Notes under the pieces: model-generated | What the model saw: only the letters and a program-made list of their open reading frames with translations | Databases searched by the model: none | Told to the model about the DNA's origin: nothing | Program-made: the position numbers and the translations under genes | NCBI RefSeq assembly: GCF_001427025.1 | Contig: NZ_LMGA01000001.1 | Span: 1,626,042 to 1,690,041 of the forward strand | Origin: Mesorhizobium sp. Root554 | Lineage (GTDB): Bacteria; Pseudomonadota; Alphaproteobacteria; Rhizobiales; Rhizobiaceae | DNA: 64,000 nucleotides | Direction of reading: 5' to 3' | In this document: positions 46,502 to 56,630 of the stretch, piece by piece | Layout: the number at the start of each line of letters is the position of its first letter | Numbering within the stretch: the stretch's first letter is position 1

Positions 46502-48172
46502 TCAAACCGCCGCGTTTTCCCTGAGCAGCCGCTCCGCCGCCGCGCGGGCCTCGTCGGTGATGGTCGCGCCGGCCAGCATCCGGGCGATCTCCTCCTGCCG
46601 CGCCGCCCGATCCATCTCTGCAATGCCGGTGGCGACGCGGTCGGCCCCGCCCGTCTTGGAAATAAGGAAATGCGTCTCGGCTCGCGCCGCGACCTGCGGC
46701 GCATGGGTGACGGACAGCACCTGAACCCGCTTGGAAAGCAGCGCCAGCCGTTGGCCGATGGCGTCAGCCACCGCGCCGCCGACGCCGGTGTCGATCTCGT
46801 CGAAGACCAGCGTCGGCGCAGAGCCGCGATCAGCCAGCGCCACTTTCAGCGCCAGCAGGAAGCGCGACAGCTCGCCGCCGGACGCCACCTTCATCATCGG
46901 TCCGGGCCGCGTGCCCGGATTGGTGCGGACCCAGAACTCGACCTGGTCGATCCCCTCTTCCATGCGGCTGTCCGGCTCGCTGGAAAGCTCCACGATGAAG
47001 TCCGCCCGTTCAAGCTTCAGCGCCGGCAGCTCCGCCATCACCGCCTTGGTCAGGCCGATCGCTGCCGCATGGCGCAGCGCGGAGAGCTGCGCGGCGGTCG
47101 CATCGTAGGTTTCCCGCGCGGCCACCGCCTGCTTTTCCAGCCCGTGCAGGCGCTCCTCGCCGGCGTCGAGATCGGCCAGATCCGCCGCCATCGTGTCGCG
47201 CAGCTGGGCGAGATCATCGACGGCCACATTGTGCTTGCGCGCCGCTGCCCGCAAAGCGAACAGGCGTTCTTCGGATTTCTCCAACTTCTGAGGATCGTAT
47301 TCCGTCGCCCGCAGCGCTGCCTCGACACCGGATTGCGCGGCATCGAGCGACAGCAATGCTTCATCAAGAGAAGTCACCACCTCGTCCAGCAGGCCGGGGG
47401 CTTCGCCTGCCTTGCGCTGCAGGCGGCGCAGCAGGCTGGCCAGTTGCGGCAGCGGCGATGACGCTCCCGACAGCACGTCCTGCGCATCGTGGATTTCCGA
47501 GGCTATCTTTTCGGCCCGCATCATCGCCGCGCGGATGTCGGCCAAATCCGTTTCCTCGCCGGGCTGCGGGTCGAGACCGGACAACTCGGCCACGGAGGCG
47601 CGCAGATAGTCGGCCTCCCGCGCGGCCGCCTCCACCTTGGCGCGGTGCTGCGCCAGTTGCTGCTCGCAGGTCCGCCAATGGCGCCAGGCTTCGCCCGTGG
47701 CGCGCACGGCTCCCATATTCCCGCCGAACGCGTCCAGCAATTCCCGGTGCGAGGCGGCATCCACCAGCGCGCGTTCATCGTGCTGGCCATGGATCTCGAC
47801 CAGCGCACGGCCGATGTCGCGCATCAGCGCCACGCTGGAAGGCTGGTCGTTGACGAAGACGCGCGTGCGCCCATCCGCCGTTTGCAGCCGCCGCAGGATG
47901 ACGTCGCCGTCGTCGTCGATGGCGTTCTCGGCCAGCAGCGCGCGCACCGGATGGTTGCGCGGCACGTCGAACACGGCGGTCACCTGGCCCTGCGCCGCGC
48001 CGTGGCGGACGAGCCCGGCATCGCCGCGCGCTCCGAGCGCCAGAGACAGCGCATCAAGAAGGATGGATTTGCCGGCGCCTGTCTCGCCGGTGAGCACGGA
48101 CAGGCCGGACGCAAAATCGATGTCCAGCTTTTCTATCAGGACGATATCGCGAATCGACAACCTGGAGAGCAT
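46502..48172 (-). CDS. recN: DNA repair protein RecN
   Basis: 556 residues, an SMC-like ATPase: Walker A LTGETGAGKSILLDALSLAL at the N-terminus, a long coiled-coil middle, signature VASGGELSRFLLALKVAL and Walker B LVFDEIDTGVGG near the C-terminus. It acts in double-strand break repair. The start MLSRLSIRDIVLIEK at 48172 is typical; the upstream ATG adds eight unrelated residues. Confidence 0.93.
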   Translation of the reverse strand: MLSRLSIRDIVLIEKLDIDFASGLSVLTGETGAGKSILLDALSLALGARGDAGLVRHGAAQGQVTAVFDVPRNHPVRALLAENAIDDDGDVILRRLQTADGRTRVFVNDQPSSVALMRDIGRALVEIHGQHDERALVDAASHRELLDAFGGNMGAVRATGEAWRHWRTCEQQLAQHRAKVEAAAREADYLRASVAELSGLDPQPGEETDLADIRAAMMRAEKIASEIHDAQDVLSGASSPLPQLASLLRRLQRKAGEAPGLLDEVVTSLDEALLSLDAAQSGVEAALRATEYDPQKLEKSEERLFALRAAARKHNVAVDDLAQLRDTMAADLADLDAGEERLHGLEKQAVAARETYDATAAQLSALRHAAAIGLTKAVMAELPALKLERADFIVELSSEPDSRMEEGIDQVEFWVRTNPGTRPGPMMKVASGGELSRFLLALKVALADRGSAPTLVFDEIDTGVGGAVADAIGQRLALLSKRVQVLSVTHAPQVAARAETHFLISKTGGADRVATGIAEMDRAARQEEIARMLAGATITDEARAAAERLLRENAAV

Positions 48173-48204
48173 CGACAGCCTATAGCACCTATCCAATGAA
48201 GCCG

Positions 48205-48229
48205 TGATGCGGCCTCAAAAGCCGCATCA
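48205..48229 (-). terminator. Stem-loop between bamD and recN
   Basis: TGATGCGGC and GCCGCATCA pair perfectly around seven bases, straddling the bamD stop codon. No T-run follows on the minus strand, so it may attenuate or protect the transcript rather than end it. Confidence 0.4.
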
Positions 48230-49090
48230 GGCGCCGGTGATCATCTTTCCGGCCTTGGATATCCAGGAAGCACCGTTCTCACGCGGCTCCAGGCCCTTGG
48301 TCTGCAGCAGCTTGTAGGAATCCTTGTACCACGGGCTGTCGGGGAAGTTCTGGCCGAGAACCGCGGCGGAAGTCTGCGCCTCGTCGGTCAGGCCCATGGC
48401 GTAGTAGGCTTCGGTCAGGCGAGACAGGGCTTCTTCGACATGGCGCGTGTTGGAATAGGTCTCCACCACGGTGCGGAAGCGCTTGATGGCGGCGATATAT
48501 TCGCGGCGCTCCAGATAATAGCGTCCGACCTGCATTTCCTTGCCGGCGAGCTGATCCTGCGCGAAGCGCATTTTTGCTCTCGCGTCCTCGGCATATTCGG
48601 AATCGGGCCAGCGGTTGACCAGATCCTGCATCGCCTGGATGGTCTGGCGCGCTTCCTTCTGGTCCTGCGTCACGTCCTTGATCTGCCGGTAGTAGCTCAG
48701 GCCGATAATGTACTCGGCATAGGCCGAATCCTCGGTGGACGGATAGAGCGTCAAATAGCGCTTGGCCGAACTGATGGCATCGTCGTAGTTGCCCTGCCGG
48801 TAATTGGTGAAGGCGCCCATGACCATCGATTTGCGCGCATATTCAGAATAGGGGTGCTGCCGGTCGACCGCGGCGAATTTCTTCGCCGCCTCGCCCAGCC
48901 GCCCCGAATTCAGGTTGGCCAGGCCCTGATTGTAGAGCACATCGGCCGGCTCCGTCTGGTCGACATAGGTCGACAGGTCGACGTCGGTCTCCGACGACAT
49001 GCAGGCGGAAAGGAAGAGCGGCGCAGCAATCACCGCGATGAAAGCGGCGCTTGCCGGTGCTTTCGCTATATCAGCCCGTCTGAAAAACAT
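48227..49090 (-). CDS. bamD: Outer membrane assembly lipoprotein BamD
   Basis: 287 residues. Lipoprotein signal [13 protein letters not shown] with the lipobox LSAC. TPR repeats follow: [60 protein letters not shown] and [20 protein letters not shown], as in BamD/ComL. It is part of the Bam complex that inserts outer-membrane proteins. It lies between lpxC and recN in the usual rhizobial order. Confidence 0.93.
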   Translation of the reverse strand: MFFRRADIAKAPASAAFIAVIAAPLFLSACMSSETDVDLSTYVDQTEPADVLYNQGLANLNSGRLGEAAKKFAAVDRQHPYSEYARKSMVMGAFTNYRQGNYDDAISSAKRYLTLYPSTEDSAYAEYIIGLSYYRQIKDVTQDQKEARQTIQAMQDLVNRWPDSEYAEDARAKMRFAQDQLAGKEMQVGRYYLERREYIAAIKRFRTVVETYSNTRHVEEALSRLTEAYYAMGLTDEAQTSAAVLGQNFPDSPWYKDSYKLLQTKGLEPRENGASWISKAGKMITGA

Positions 49091-49294
49091 GATCGGTTCG
49101 CTCTTTCGGCACCGTTTCGGTCATTCGGCGAGCAGCCATAGACTATAACTGCCCAGTGCGGCAACGCTATCGTCCGGCAATCGCACATTTTTGTGGCGCA
49201 GCCCACCCAGCCGGCGGACAGCAGGTTTCGGCTGGCGCGCGTGACATTTGGGCAACAGGCCGGCGCAAGGGGCAGTCTGCGGGCGGATAAGGGA

Positions 49295-50305
49295 TCAGAT
49301 CACCCAAGGCGCATGAACAGGCGCGCTCACCGGGCTCATCTCGGCCGTGCGGCCGCGATCCCGGCGCGTCGTTTCGACAACCTCGAAGGCGGTGCGGTCC
49401 GAAAGCAGACGCCGCAACGCCGCCGCGTTCAGACGATGGCCGCCGCGGTAGGAGCGGAAGCAACCGATGAAGCGCGCGCCGGCAAGCGCCAGGTCGCCCA
49501 TCGCGTCCAGCGTCTTGTGCCGCACGAACTCGTTGGGATAACGCAGCCCGCCGATGTTGATGACCTTGTGATCGTCGCCGATGACCAGCGAATTATCCAG
49601 CGATGAACCCAGCGCATAGCCGGCCGCCCACAGCCGTTCGACATCCTTCATGAAGCCGAAGGTTCGTGCGCGGGCGATGTCCCGCCTGAAGATATCCGCA
49701 TTCATATCGGAGGCAAATTGCTGACGGCCGATGGCCGGCGTCTCGAAATCGATCTCGACCTCGAACCGCGTGCCGACATAGGGACGGAATTCTGCCCAGG
49801 ATGCGCCATTTTCGATGCGCACCGGCTTGACCACGCGGATATAGCGGCGCTTGGAAGACAATGTCTCGATGCCGGCCTGGTCGAACGCCTCGACAAACCC
49901 CATCGCGGTGCCGTCGAGGATAGGAACCTCGCTGCCCTCGATCTCGATCACGAGATTGTCGACGCCCATGCCGAAAAGCGCCGCCATCAGATGCTCGACG
50001 GTCGCGACGTGGTAGCCCTCCGGATCGCCGAGCAGCGTGCACAGGTCAGTGGCGCCGACTTCGGACACCAGCGCGCCGAGCTCCTTGACGACGGATCCGT
50101 CCTCGCCCAGCACGTGGAACACGATCCCTGTATCGGCTTCAGCGGGAACGAAATGAACGGAAACGGGCTTGCCGCTATGAACGCCGATGCCTTCCAGCGT
50201 TATCCGCGATCTGACCGTCGTTTGATAATCGTGCAAGATCAACCCCACGCCCGAAGCTTCCGCGTCCGCTTTGTCAATTCCGTGTCTGCGGCTCTTGGTT
50301 GTCAT
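49295..50305 (-). CDS. lpxC: UDP-3-O-acyl-N-acetylglucosamine deacetylase
   Basis: 336 residues. Zinc-binding HVATVEHLMAAL, the second metal region EFVRHKTLDAMGDLALAGAR, and the general motifs TVRSRITLEGIGVHSGKPV and NSLVIGDDHKVIN mark LpxC. It makes the committed step of lipid A synthesis. The start at 50305 follows GGAGTG. 49091-49294 downstream is non-coding. Confidence 0.95.
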   Translation of the reverse strand: MTTKSRRHGIDKADAEASGVGLILHDYQTTVRSRITLEGIGVHSGKPVSVHFVPAEADTGIVFHVLGEDGSVVKELGALVSEVGATDLCTLLGDPEGYHVATVEHLMAALFGMGVDNLVIEIEGSEVPILDGTAMGFVEAFDQAGIETLSSKRRYIRVVKPVRIENGASWAEFRPYVGTRFEVEIDFETPAIGRQQFASDMNADIFRRDIARARTFGFMKDVERLWAAGYALGSSLDNSLVIGDDHKVINIGGLRYPNEFVRHKTLDAMGDLALAGARFIGCFRSYRGGHRLNAAALRRLLSDRTAFEVVETTRRDRGRTAEMSPVSAPVHAPWVI

Positions 50306-50461
50306 GACACTCCGGCGAAATCCCCAAAACGCCGCATGCCACCTCAAGTTTTGTGGAAGATAGTGGTGCCCGGAATATACGCCAAATCACGCTTTCTTAC
50401 TCTTTGTTACGAAACAAGACGTTTCCACGATACGAATAAGCGATTGATTCTATTGCGCTAA

Positions 50462-50500
50462 AAACATCAACAGGCAAACGATCTCTCGTTTGCCTGTTGA
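50462..50500 (-). terminator. Strong terminator downstream of ftsZ
   Basis: Perfect 15-bp stem, TCAACAGGCAAACGA with TCGTTTGCCTGTTGA around TCTC. On the minus strand it is followed by TGTTTTTAG, so it ends the dcw transcript after ftsZ. Confidence 0.9.
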
Positions 50501-50522
50501 TAATCGTCGGGACTTGGGGACG

Positions 50523-52160
50523 TCAGTTCGCCTGGCGGCGCAGGAAGGCCGGAATCTCCAGCTGATCGTCCTCCTGAGTCCTTTGCGACTGTGGAGCCAG
50601 ACGGCCATGCTCGTCGAGCTGACCACGACGCGGCGCATAGAGCTGGGCGTCATGACCGGCAAGGCGGCGAACCTCGGGCGCGGCCTGGCGCAGTTTCGGC
50701 TCGCGCGGCTGTGCCGGCTGCAGTCTGGCAGGCTCCTCCTCGCGACGGGTCAGGCCCGTGGTGAGGCGCTTGAGCAAGCCCATCGGACCGCTGTCATGGT
50801 CGATCGGGTTCGTCTTGGCTTCCACTTCGGCCTTCACGACCGGCGGGAAGTCTTCGACCCGCGGCATACGCTGCGCGGCCACAGGTTGGACCATCTCGCG
50901 CATCTGCACAGGCTGCGGAGCCGGCTGAGCGACAGGCTGCTGCATCTGCGGCTGGGCAGCGGGAGCCTGGAACAGCTTGCTCTGCGGACGGGCCTCTTCC
51001 ACTGCCGCCGGGCGCAAGGCCATGGCGGCGGCGTTCGCTTCAGCCTGCTGGATCGCCTCGGCCACCGGATCGGCGGCACGCGGCTCCTGGATCGGCGGCT
51101 GGGCGACAGGACGGATCTCGGCAGTGGCAGGCCGCGCGACCGGCTTGGGCTGCGCGGGACGGATCGAAATCGGCGCGGCGGCGATCTGTTCGGCCGACTT
51201 GTCGATGCCGGTGGCGACCACCGACACGCGGATGACGCCTTCCAGATCCTCGTCGAAGGTGGCGCCAAGAATGATGTTGGCGTCCTGGTCGACTTCCTCG
51301 CGGATGCGGGTAGCCGCCTCGTCGACTTCGAACAGGGTGAGGTCACGGCCGCCGGTGATCGAGATCAGCAGGCCCTTGGCGCCCCGCATCGAGGTCTCGT
51401 CGAGCAGCGGGTTGGCGATCGCGGCTTCGGCAGCGGCCATCGCCCTGCCCTCGCCGGAAGCCTCGCCGGTGCCCATCATCGCCTTGCCCATCTCGCGCAT
51501 CACCGAACGGACGTCGGCGAAGTCGAGGTTGATGAGGCCTTCCTTGACCATCAGGTCGGTGATGCAGGCGACGCCCGAATACAGCACCTGGTCGGCCATG
51601 GCGAAGGCGTCGGCGAAGGTGGTCTTGTCATTGGCCAGCCGGAACAGGTTCTGGTTGGGGATGACGATCAGCGTATCGACGCTTTTCTGCAGTTCTTCGA
51701 TGCCGAAGTCCGCGGTCTTCATGCGGCGCTGGCCTTCGAAGTGGAAAGGCTTGGTGACGACGCCGACGGTCAGGATGCCCTTTTCGCGGGCCGCGCGGGC
51801 AACAACGGGAGCAGCACCGGTGCCGGTGCCGCCGCCCATGCCGGCGGTGACGAAGCACATGTGGGTGTTGGACAGGTGATCGATGATCTCATCGATGCAC
51901 TCTTCGGCGGCGGCCCGGCCGACTTCCGGCTGCGAACCGGCGCCGAGGCCCTCGGTGACGTGCGCGCCGAGCTGGATCAGCCGTTCGGCCTTCGACATGG
52001 TCAACGCCTGGGCGTCGGTATTGGCCACCACGAAATCAACCCCGCGCAACCCGGCGGTGATCATGTTGTTGACCGCGTTGCCGCCGCCACCGCCGACACC
52101 GAACACGGTGATCCGCGGCTTGAGCTCGGTGATGTCCGGCTTTTGTAGATTGATTGTCAT
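50523..52160 (-). CDS. ftsZ: Cell division protein FtsZ (long-linker form)
   Basis: 545 residues, against ~380 in E. coli, with a Gln/Pro/Ala-rich linker of about 200 residues (near 320-525). GTPase domain: [18 protein letters not shown], signature [12 protein letters not shown] at about 107-118 and [11 protein letters not shown]. The conserved C-terminal tail EIPAFLRRQ for FtsA binding is present. It polymerises into the Z ring. The long linker is usual for Rhizobiales. ftsA is 94 bp upstream and the terminator is downstream. Confidence 0.96.
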   Translation of the reverse strand: MTINLQKPDITELKPRITVFGVGGGGGNAVNNMITAGLRGVDFVVANTDAQALTMSKAERLIQLGAHVTEGLGAGSQPEVGRAAAEECIDEIIDHLSNTHMCFVTAGMGGGTGTGAAPVVARAAREKGILTVGVVTKPFHFEGQRRMKTADFGIEELQKSVDTLIVIPNQNLFRLANDKTTFADAFAMADQVLYSGVACITDLMVKEGLINLDFADVRSVMREMGKAMMGTGEASGEGRAMAAAEAAIANPLLDETSMRGAKGLLISITGGRDLTLFEVDEAATRIREEVDQDANIILGATFDEDLEGVIRVSVVATGIDKSAEQIAAAPISIRPAQPKPVARPATAEIRPVAQPPIQEPRAADPVAEAIQQAEANAAAMALRPAAVEEARPQSKLFQAPAAQPQMQQPVAQPAPQPVQMREMVQPVAAQRMPRVEDFPPVVKAEVEAKTNPIDHDSGPMGLLKRLTTGLTRREEEPARLQPAQPREPKLRQAAPEVRRLAGHDAQLYAPRRGQLDEHGRLAPQSQRTQEDDQLEIPAFLRRQAN

Positions 52161-52206
52161 AGTCCTCGTCCTTTGCCTTTCCCGCCGCTTCGCCGTCGCG
52201 GCCGCT

Positions 52207-52251
52207 TACGGGTTGCCCCGCCAAATCCAAAACCTACGGGTTGCCCCGCCA
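52207..52251. repeat. 17-bp direct repeat between ftsA and ftsZ
   Basis: TACGGGTTGCCCCGCCA occurs at 52207-52223 and again at 52235-52251, 28 bp apart centre to centre, in the 94-bp ftsA-ftsZ gap, just after the ftsA stop in transcription direction. It could be a small duplication or a binding site. Confidence 0.6.
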
Positions 52252-52254
52252 CAT

Positions 52255-53562
52255 CTAGAAACTGTCCCTCAACCACTGACTCATGCGATGGAACGTTCCA
52301 CCCGTTCCCGTCATCTTCAGACGGGACATTCCTTGCGCATATTGGCTCTCGAAGCTGGCCATCTGCGGATAGATCAAAAGGCCGACCGCCGTCGAGAAAG
52401 CCGGCCCCTTGGCCGCTTCCGGCAGCCCGGCCACGCCGAGCGGACGGCCGACGCGAACGTTGCGTCCCAGCACCCGCCGCGCCGCTTCCGGCAGGCCGGA
52501 AAGCTGGCTCGCGCCGCCTGTGAGCACGACACGCTTGCCGACGGCATTGCCGAAACCGGACTTGTTGATGCGCTCGCGCAGCATTTCCAGCGTTTCGTCG
52601 ATGCGGGCGCGGATGATGCGCGTCATCACCGAGCGCGGCACCTGCAGCGGTGCGTCGCCTTCCTCGCCGATCGGCTGGATCGTCACCAGGTCACGGTCGT
52701 CGGCGCTTCCGGGCAGCGCCGAGCCATGCATGACCTTAAGCCGTTCGGCAGCCTCGATGGAGGTCGACAGCCCCTTGGCCAGATCGAGCGTCACATGATT
52801 GCCGCCGACCGGAATGGCGTCGCCATAGACGAACTTGCCTTCGGAAAACACCGAGATCGTCGTGGTGCCGCCGCCCATGTCGATGCAGGCGGCGCCCATT
52901 TCGAGCTCGTCGTCGACCAGCGCCGCCAGGCCGGAGGCATAAGGCGTCGCCACCATGCGCTCGACCGAGAGGTGCGAGCGGTTGATGCCGAGTTCCAGAT
53001 TGCGCAGCGGCGCGGAATCGCCGGTCAGCACATGCATGTCCACGCCCAGCGTGTCGCCGACCATGCCGCGCGGATCGCGCACGCCGCGTTCCGAATCCAG
53101 CGAGAAACCGACCGGAAGCGAGTGGAGCACTTCGCGTTCGGCCCGCAGCGCCTGCTTGGCGCCGGCGGCCAGCACACGCTTGATGTCCGCCTCGTCGACC
53201 TCATGGCCGCCGAGATTGATCGTCGCCGAGAAGCCTTCGCTCTTCAGCCGTCCCGCCGTCATGTTGACGATCAGCGAATCGACAGTCAGGCCGGCCATGC
53301 GCTCGGCAGCGTCCACCGCAAGACGGATGGCGTGCTCGGCGCGGTCGAGATCGACGACCACGCCCGATTTGACGCCCTGCGACTTCTGGTGGCCGATGCC
53401 GATGACCTGGATGCGATGCGACCGGCCGCGCAGCAGCTTGCCGTCATCGCATGGCTTCAGCTTCGCCACCACGCAGCAGACCTTGCTCGAACCGACGTCG
53501 AGCGCCGTCAGCACGCCCGAACGGCGCGCGCCGGCATCGTTTTGACCGCCAAGCCAGCTCAT
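52255..53562 (-). CDS. ftsA: Cell division protein FtsA
   Basis: 435 residues, actin-like ATPase: VLTALDVGSSKVCCVVAKLK (phosphate 1), CIDMGGGTTTISVFSEGKFV (phosphate 2) and VVLTGGASQLSGLPEAARRV (adenosine). The C-terminal amphipathic helix GTFHRMSQWLRDSF tethers the protein to the membrane. It anchors FtsZ. The start overlaps the ftsQ stop by four bases (ATGA). Confidence 0.96.
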   Translation of the reverse strand: MSWLGGQNDAGARRSGVLTALDVGSSKVCCVVAKLKPCDDGKLLRGRSHRIQVIGIGHQKSQGVKSGVVVDLDRAEHAIRLAVDAAERMAGLTVDSLIVNMTAGRLKSEGFSATINLGGHEVDEADIKRVLAAGAKQALRAEREVLHSLPVGFSLDSERGVRDPRGMVGDTLGVDMHVLTGDSAPLRNLELGINRSHLSVERMVATPYASGLAALVDDELEMGAACIDMGGGTTTISVFSEGKFVYGDAIPVGGNHVTLDLAKGLSTSIEAAERLKVMHGSALPGSADDRDLVTIQPIGEEGDAPLQVPRSVMTRIIRARIDETLEMLRERINKSGFGNAVGKRVVLTGGASQLSGLPEAARRVLGRNVRVGRPLGVAGLPEAAKGPAFSTAVGLLIYPQMASFESQYAQGMSRLKMTGTGGTFHRMSQWLRDSF

Positions 53563-54497
53563 ATCCGTGCCTCCGGCTTGCGCTTCATCGCCTTCGGCTT
53601 TTCTTTCAGCGCCGCGGCCCGCTCGGTGGCGGCCTCGGGCGTCAGCTGCACCACCAGCTTGTCGGCAAGGCGCATGTCGATGGCGACGATGTTGCGCGAC
53701 AGGATGCCCTTGTCTCGATCCATCGCCACCAGATCGGCAATCGCCTTGTCTTCGCCGACTTCCGGCAGCTTCACGGTGATGCCGTTGTCGAGCTTGATGT
53801 CCCAGCGCCGTTCGCCGACACGGATATAGCCTTTGACCCGCGACGCCAGGTCCGGATACGGCGCCAGCTTGGCCAGCAGGTCGGGCGCATGTTCCGGCGC
53901 GCCGAAGCCGACGATCAGCGGCAGTTGCGCCTGGTTGCCGCCGGCATAGGGCGCGATGCGGTTGCCGGAACGCTCGATGACCGAAAGCTGCGATCCCTGC
54001 TGCCAGATCGCGAACGGCGTGCGCTCGTCAAGGCGCACTTCCAGCGTATGCGGATAGACCTTGCGGACGGCGGCTTCCTGCACCCAGGGCAGCGTCGCGA
54101 TGCGCTCGCGCGCCGCCTCGGCGTCGAAGCCGACCAGCGAGGTCCAGCCATTGAGATCGAGCTTGTCGAGAACGTCGATTTCGGAGGTTTCGCGGTTGCC
54201 GACAACCTTGATCTGGTCGACGGCAAAGCCGGTGCGCGCGGTGACCGCCTGCACGAAACTATCGAGATGGCCGCCCAGATAGCCGCCGTAAAGAGAGCTG
54301 GAAACCAGGAACACCGCCGACATGATGGTCGCGGCATAAGGCGGTGCGTTGACCTCGCCATTGCCCATGCGCGAAAGCAGGCGCACCGGCCGGCGCAGCC
54401 AGCGCGGCAGGACGAAATGATCGAACGAGAAGGACAGGGCCGACAGCGGCGTCCGCGCCGAACCTGTCCTGATCTGTCCCGACCTCAACGCAGACAC
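53559..54497 (-). CDS. ftsQ: Cell division protein FtsQ
   Basis: 312 residues. A basic cytoplasmic N-terminus of about 60 residues, a membrane segment ([20 protein letters not shown]), a POTRA domain ([40 protein letters not shown]) and a FtsQ domain ([20 protein letters not shown]). It joins the divisome from the periplasmic side. The GTG start has GGAGGAC upstream and overlaps the ddlB stop by 13 bases. Confidence 0.94.
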   Translation of the reverse strand: MSALRSGQIRTGSARTPLSALSFSFDHFVLPRWLRRPVRLLSRMGNGEVNAPPYAATIMSAVFLVSSSLYGGYLGGHLDSFVQAVTARTGFAVDQIKVVGNRETSEIDVLDKLDLNGWTSLVGFDAEAARERIATLPWVQEAAVRKVYPHTLEVRLDERTPFAIWQQGSQLSVIERSGNRIAPYAGGNQAQLPLIVGFGAPEHAPDLLAKLAPYPDLASRVKGYIRVGERRWDIKLDNGITVKLPEVGEDKAIADLVAMDRDKGILSRNIVAIDMRLADKLVVQLTPEAATERAAALKEKPKAMKRKPEARI

Positions 54498-55411
54498 GAA
54501 GCGTCCTCCACCATCCAGCTCAACAGATCGCCGAACGAATGACCCGCTTGCGCGGCGATCTCCGGCACAAGCGAGGTCGGCGTCATGCCCGGCTGGGTGT
54601 TGATTTCCAGCCAGACGACCTCGCCGTTTTCGGAGTGACGGTCGTCATAGCGGAAGTCCGACCGGGAGACGCCCCGGCAGCCGATTGCTTGGTGAGCCTT
54701 GAGTGCCAGTGTCTGTATTTTTTGGTAAATATTTAATGAAATTTTAGCCGGAACTTCGTGTTTTGATCCGCCGGCGACGTATTTTGAATCATAGTCGTAG
54801 AAGGAATGGCCCGTCGGGATGATTTCGCACACCCCGAGCGCCACATCGCCCATCACCGCGCAGGTCAGTTCGCGGCCGTGGATATAACGCTCCACCATGA
54901 CCGTATCGCCGTACTTCCATTCCGGCGACGAGATCACCTGCGGCGGATGCGATTGCCCTTCCTTGACGATGACGACGCCGAAACTCGAACCTTCGTTGAC
55001 CGGCTTGACCACATAGGGCGGCTTCATCGGATGCTCGCCGCCGATCGAATGGCGGTTCATGACCTTGGATTCCGCCAGCGGAATGCCGGCTGCCTTGGCG
55101 ACTTTCTTGGACTGCTCCTTGCTCATGGCGAGAGCCGAAGCGAGCACGCCCGAATGCGTATAGGGGATGGCGAGATATTCCAGGATGCCCTGGATCGTGC
55201 CGTCCTCGCCGAACGGGCCGTGCAGCGCATTGAAGACGACATCCGGCTTGAGATCGGCGAGCACCGAGCCGACATCGCGTCCGACATCGACGCGCGTGAC
55301 CTGGTAGCCTTCAGCCTCGAGCGCATCTGCGCAAGCCTTTCCCGAAGACAGGGACACGGGCCGCTCGGACGAGAAACCACCTAGCAGGACAGCCACATGC
55401 TTGTTTTTCAT
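54485..55411 (-). CDS. ddlB: D-alanine--D-alanine ligase
   Basis: 308 residues, ATP-grasp enzyme: [56 protein letters not shown] and [20 protein letters not shown]. It makes D-Ala-D-Ala for peptidoglycan. Odd: the segment near 54710-54760 (encoding [13 protein letters not shown]) has AT-rich codons unlike the rest. 256 bp upstream separate it from murB, the only real gap in the cluster. Confidence 0.95.
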   Translation of the reverse strand: MKNKHVAVLLGGFSSERPVSLSSGKACADALEAEGYQVTRVDVGRDVGSVLADLKPDVVFNALHGPFGEDGTIQGILEYLAIPYTHSGVLASALAMSKEQSKKVAKAAGIPLAESKVMNRHSIGGEHPMKPPYVVKPVNEGSSFGVVIVKEGQSHPPQVISSPEWKYGDTVMVERYIHGRELTCAVMGDVALGVCEIIPTGHSFYDYDSKYVAGGSKHEVPAKISLNIYQKIQTLALKAHQAIGCRGVSRSDFRYDDRHSENGEVVWLEINTQPGMTPTSLVPEIAAQAGHSFGDLLSWMVEDASCLR

Positions 55412-55461
55412 ATCCCCGTCATTTCCCTCTCACGGCGGGTCCGCACTTCAATTCCGGAGTT

Positions 55462-55642
55462 GAATCCGACGTCTTCCGGCTGGGTGCCCCACCGGACGGA
55501 AAACGCGCCGCACGCGCTGCACGACTCAAATCAGGAAACTCTTGAACCCACAGAATCAGAGAGTTGATTCGCTGGCAAGTGCTTCGGATTCCGAGGGATT
55601 CACTTTCTGAAAAAACTTGGAAGAAAAAGTTCGACTGAGTCC
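55462..55642. promoter_or_regulatory. Cluster of seven GANTC methylation sites before ddlB
   Basis: GANTC occurs at 55462, 55523, 55553, 55566, 55587, 55597 and 55638, all in the murB-ddlB gap. At about 65% GC roughly one site per 300 bp is expected. GANTC is the target of CcrM methylase and of the GcrA sigma cofactor in alphaproteobacteria, so this is probably a cell-cycle-controlled promoter for ddlB-ftsQ-ftsA-ftsZ. Confidence 0.65.
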
Positions 55643-55667
55643 GCAAAGCAACGGAAAGGACAATCGA

Positions 55668-56630
55668 TCAGAGCAACTGGCCGAGGAATTCCTGAACCTC
55701 GCGGCCGGAGCGGAAATTGCCGATGCGGCGAATTTCCCAATGCAGGCGGATGCCGGAATTTTCCATCACCCGGGCGCGCACCGTCTCACCGAGATATTCC
55801 AGCTCGAAACCGGTGGCCGAACCGGTGTTGATCATGAAGTTGCAATGCATCGGCGACATCTGCGCGCCGCCGACCATCAGGCCGCGGCAGCCGGCCTTGT
55901 CGATCTCCTTCCAGGCAGAGGTGCCTTCCGGATTCTTGAAGGTGGAGCCGCCGGTCTTCTCGCGGATCGGCTGCACCGTCTCGCGATGATGCTGGACCGC
56001 ATCCATGGCCGTCCTGATCGCTTCCTTGTCCTCGGCATACCCCTCCATCACCGCCGACGTGAAAATCAACCCGGCCGGCGCGGACGAATGGCGATAGGCG
56101 TAGCCCATGTCGGCATTCGTAAGCGTATGAATCTCACCCTTGCGGTCGAGCGCCCGCACCTCGACCACGCGCTCGCGGGTCTCGACGCCGTTGGCGCCGG
56201 CGTTCATGCGCAGCGCGCCGCCGATGGAGCCCGGAATGCCATGGTAGAAATGAAACCCGCCGATCCCGGCTTCGAGCGCCGCGGCTGCAACGCGCTTGTC
56301 CGGCGTCGCCGCGCCGGCCTTCAGCCGGGTCGGCGAAATCGCCTGCGTCTCGCCAAAACCCTTGGCCGAGAGGCGCACGACAAACCCCGGCACGCCGCCG
56401 TCGCGCACCAGAAGGTTGGAGCCGACGCCCACAATCACCAGCGGGATTTCTTCCGGAACCGCGCGCAGGAACTGCGCCAGGTCCTCCTCGTCGGCAGGCT
56501 GGAACAGCACCTGGGCAAGCCCGCCGGCCCGGAACCAGGTGATCTTGTCCATGTCGGAGTTCGGCGTCAGCCGGCCCCGCAGGCCGGCCAGCCTGTCGCC
56601 AAGTTTGTGAAGAAGCGCGTCGCCCTGCAT
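55668..56630 (-). CDS. murB: UDP-N-acetylenolpyruvoylglucosamine reductase
   Basis: 320 residues, FAD-binding fold: [57 protein letters not shown], the catalytic region [14 protein letters not shown] and [12 protein letters not shown]. It reduces the enolpyruvyl group in UDP-MurNAc synthesis. The ATG overlaps the murC stop by one base. Confidence 0.95.
   Translation of the reverse strand: MQGDALLHKLGDRLAGLRGRLTPNSDMDKITWFRAGGLAQVLFQPADEEDLAQFLRAVPEEIPLVIVGVGSNLLVRDGGVPGFVVRLSAKGFGETQAISPTRLKAGAATPDKRVAAAALEAGIGGFHFYHGIPGSIGGALRMNAGANGVETRERVVEVRALDRKGEIHTLTNADMGYAYRHSSAPAGLIFTSAVMEGYAEDKEAIRTAMDAVQHHRETVQPIREKTGGSTFKNPEGTSAWKEIDKAGCRGLMVGGAQMSPMHCNFMINTGSATGFELEYLGETVRARVMENSGIRLHWEIRRIGNFRSGREVQEFLGQLL

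Noticed and set aside
50490..52148. 552-codon plus-strand open frame over ftsZ
   Set aside because: Antisense to ftsZ; the minus strand has the complete tubulin signature.
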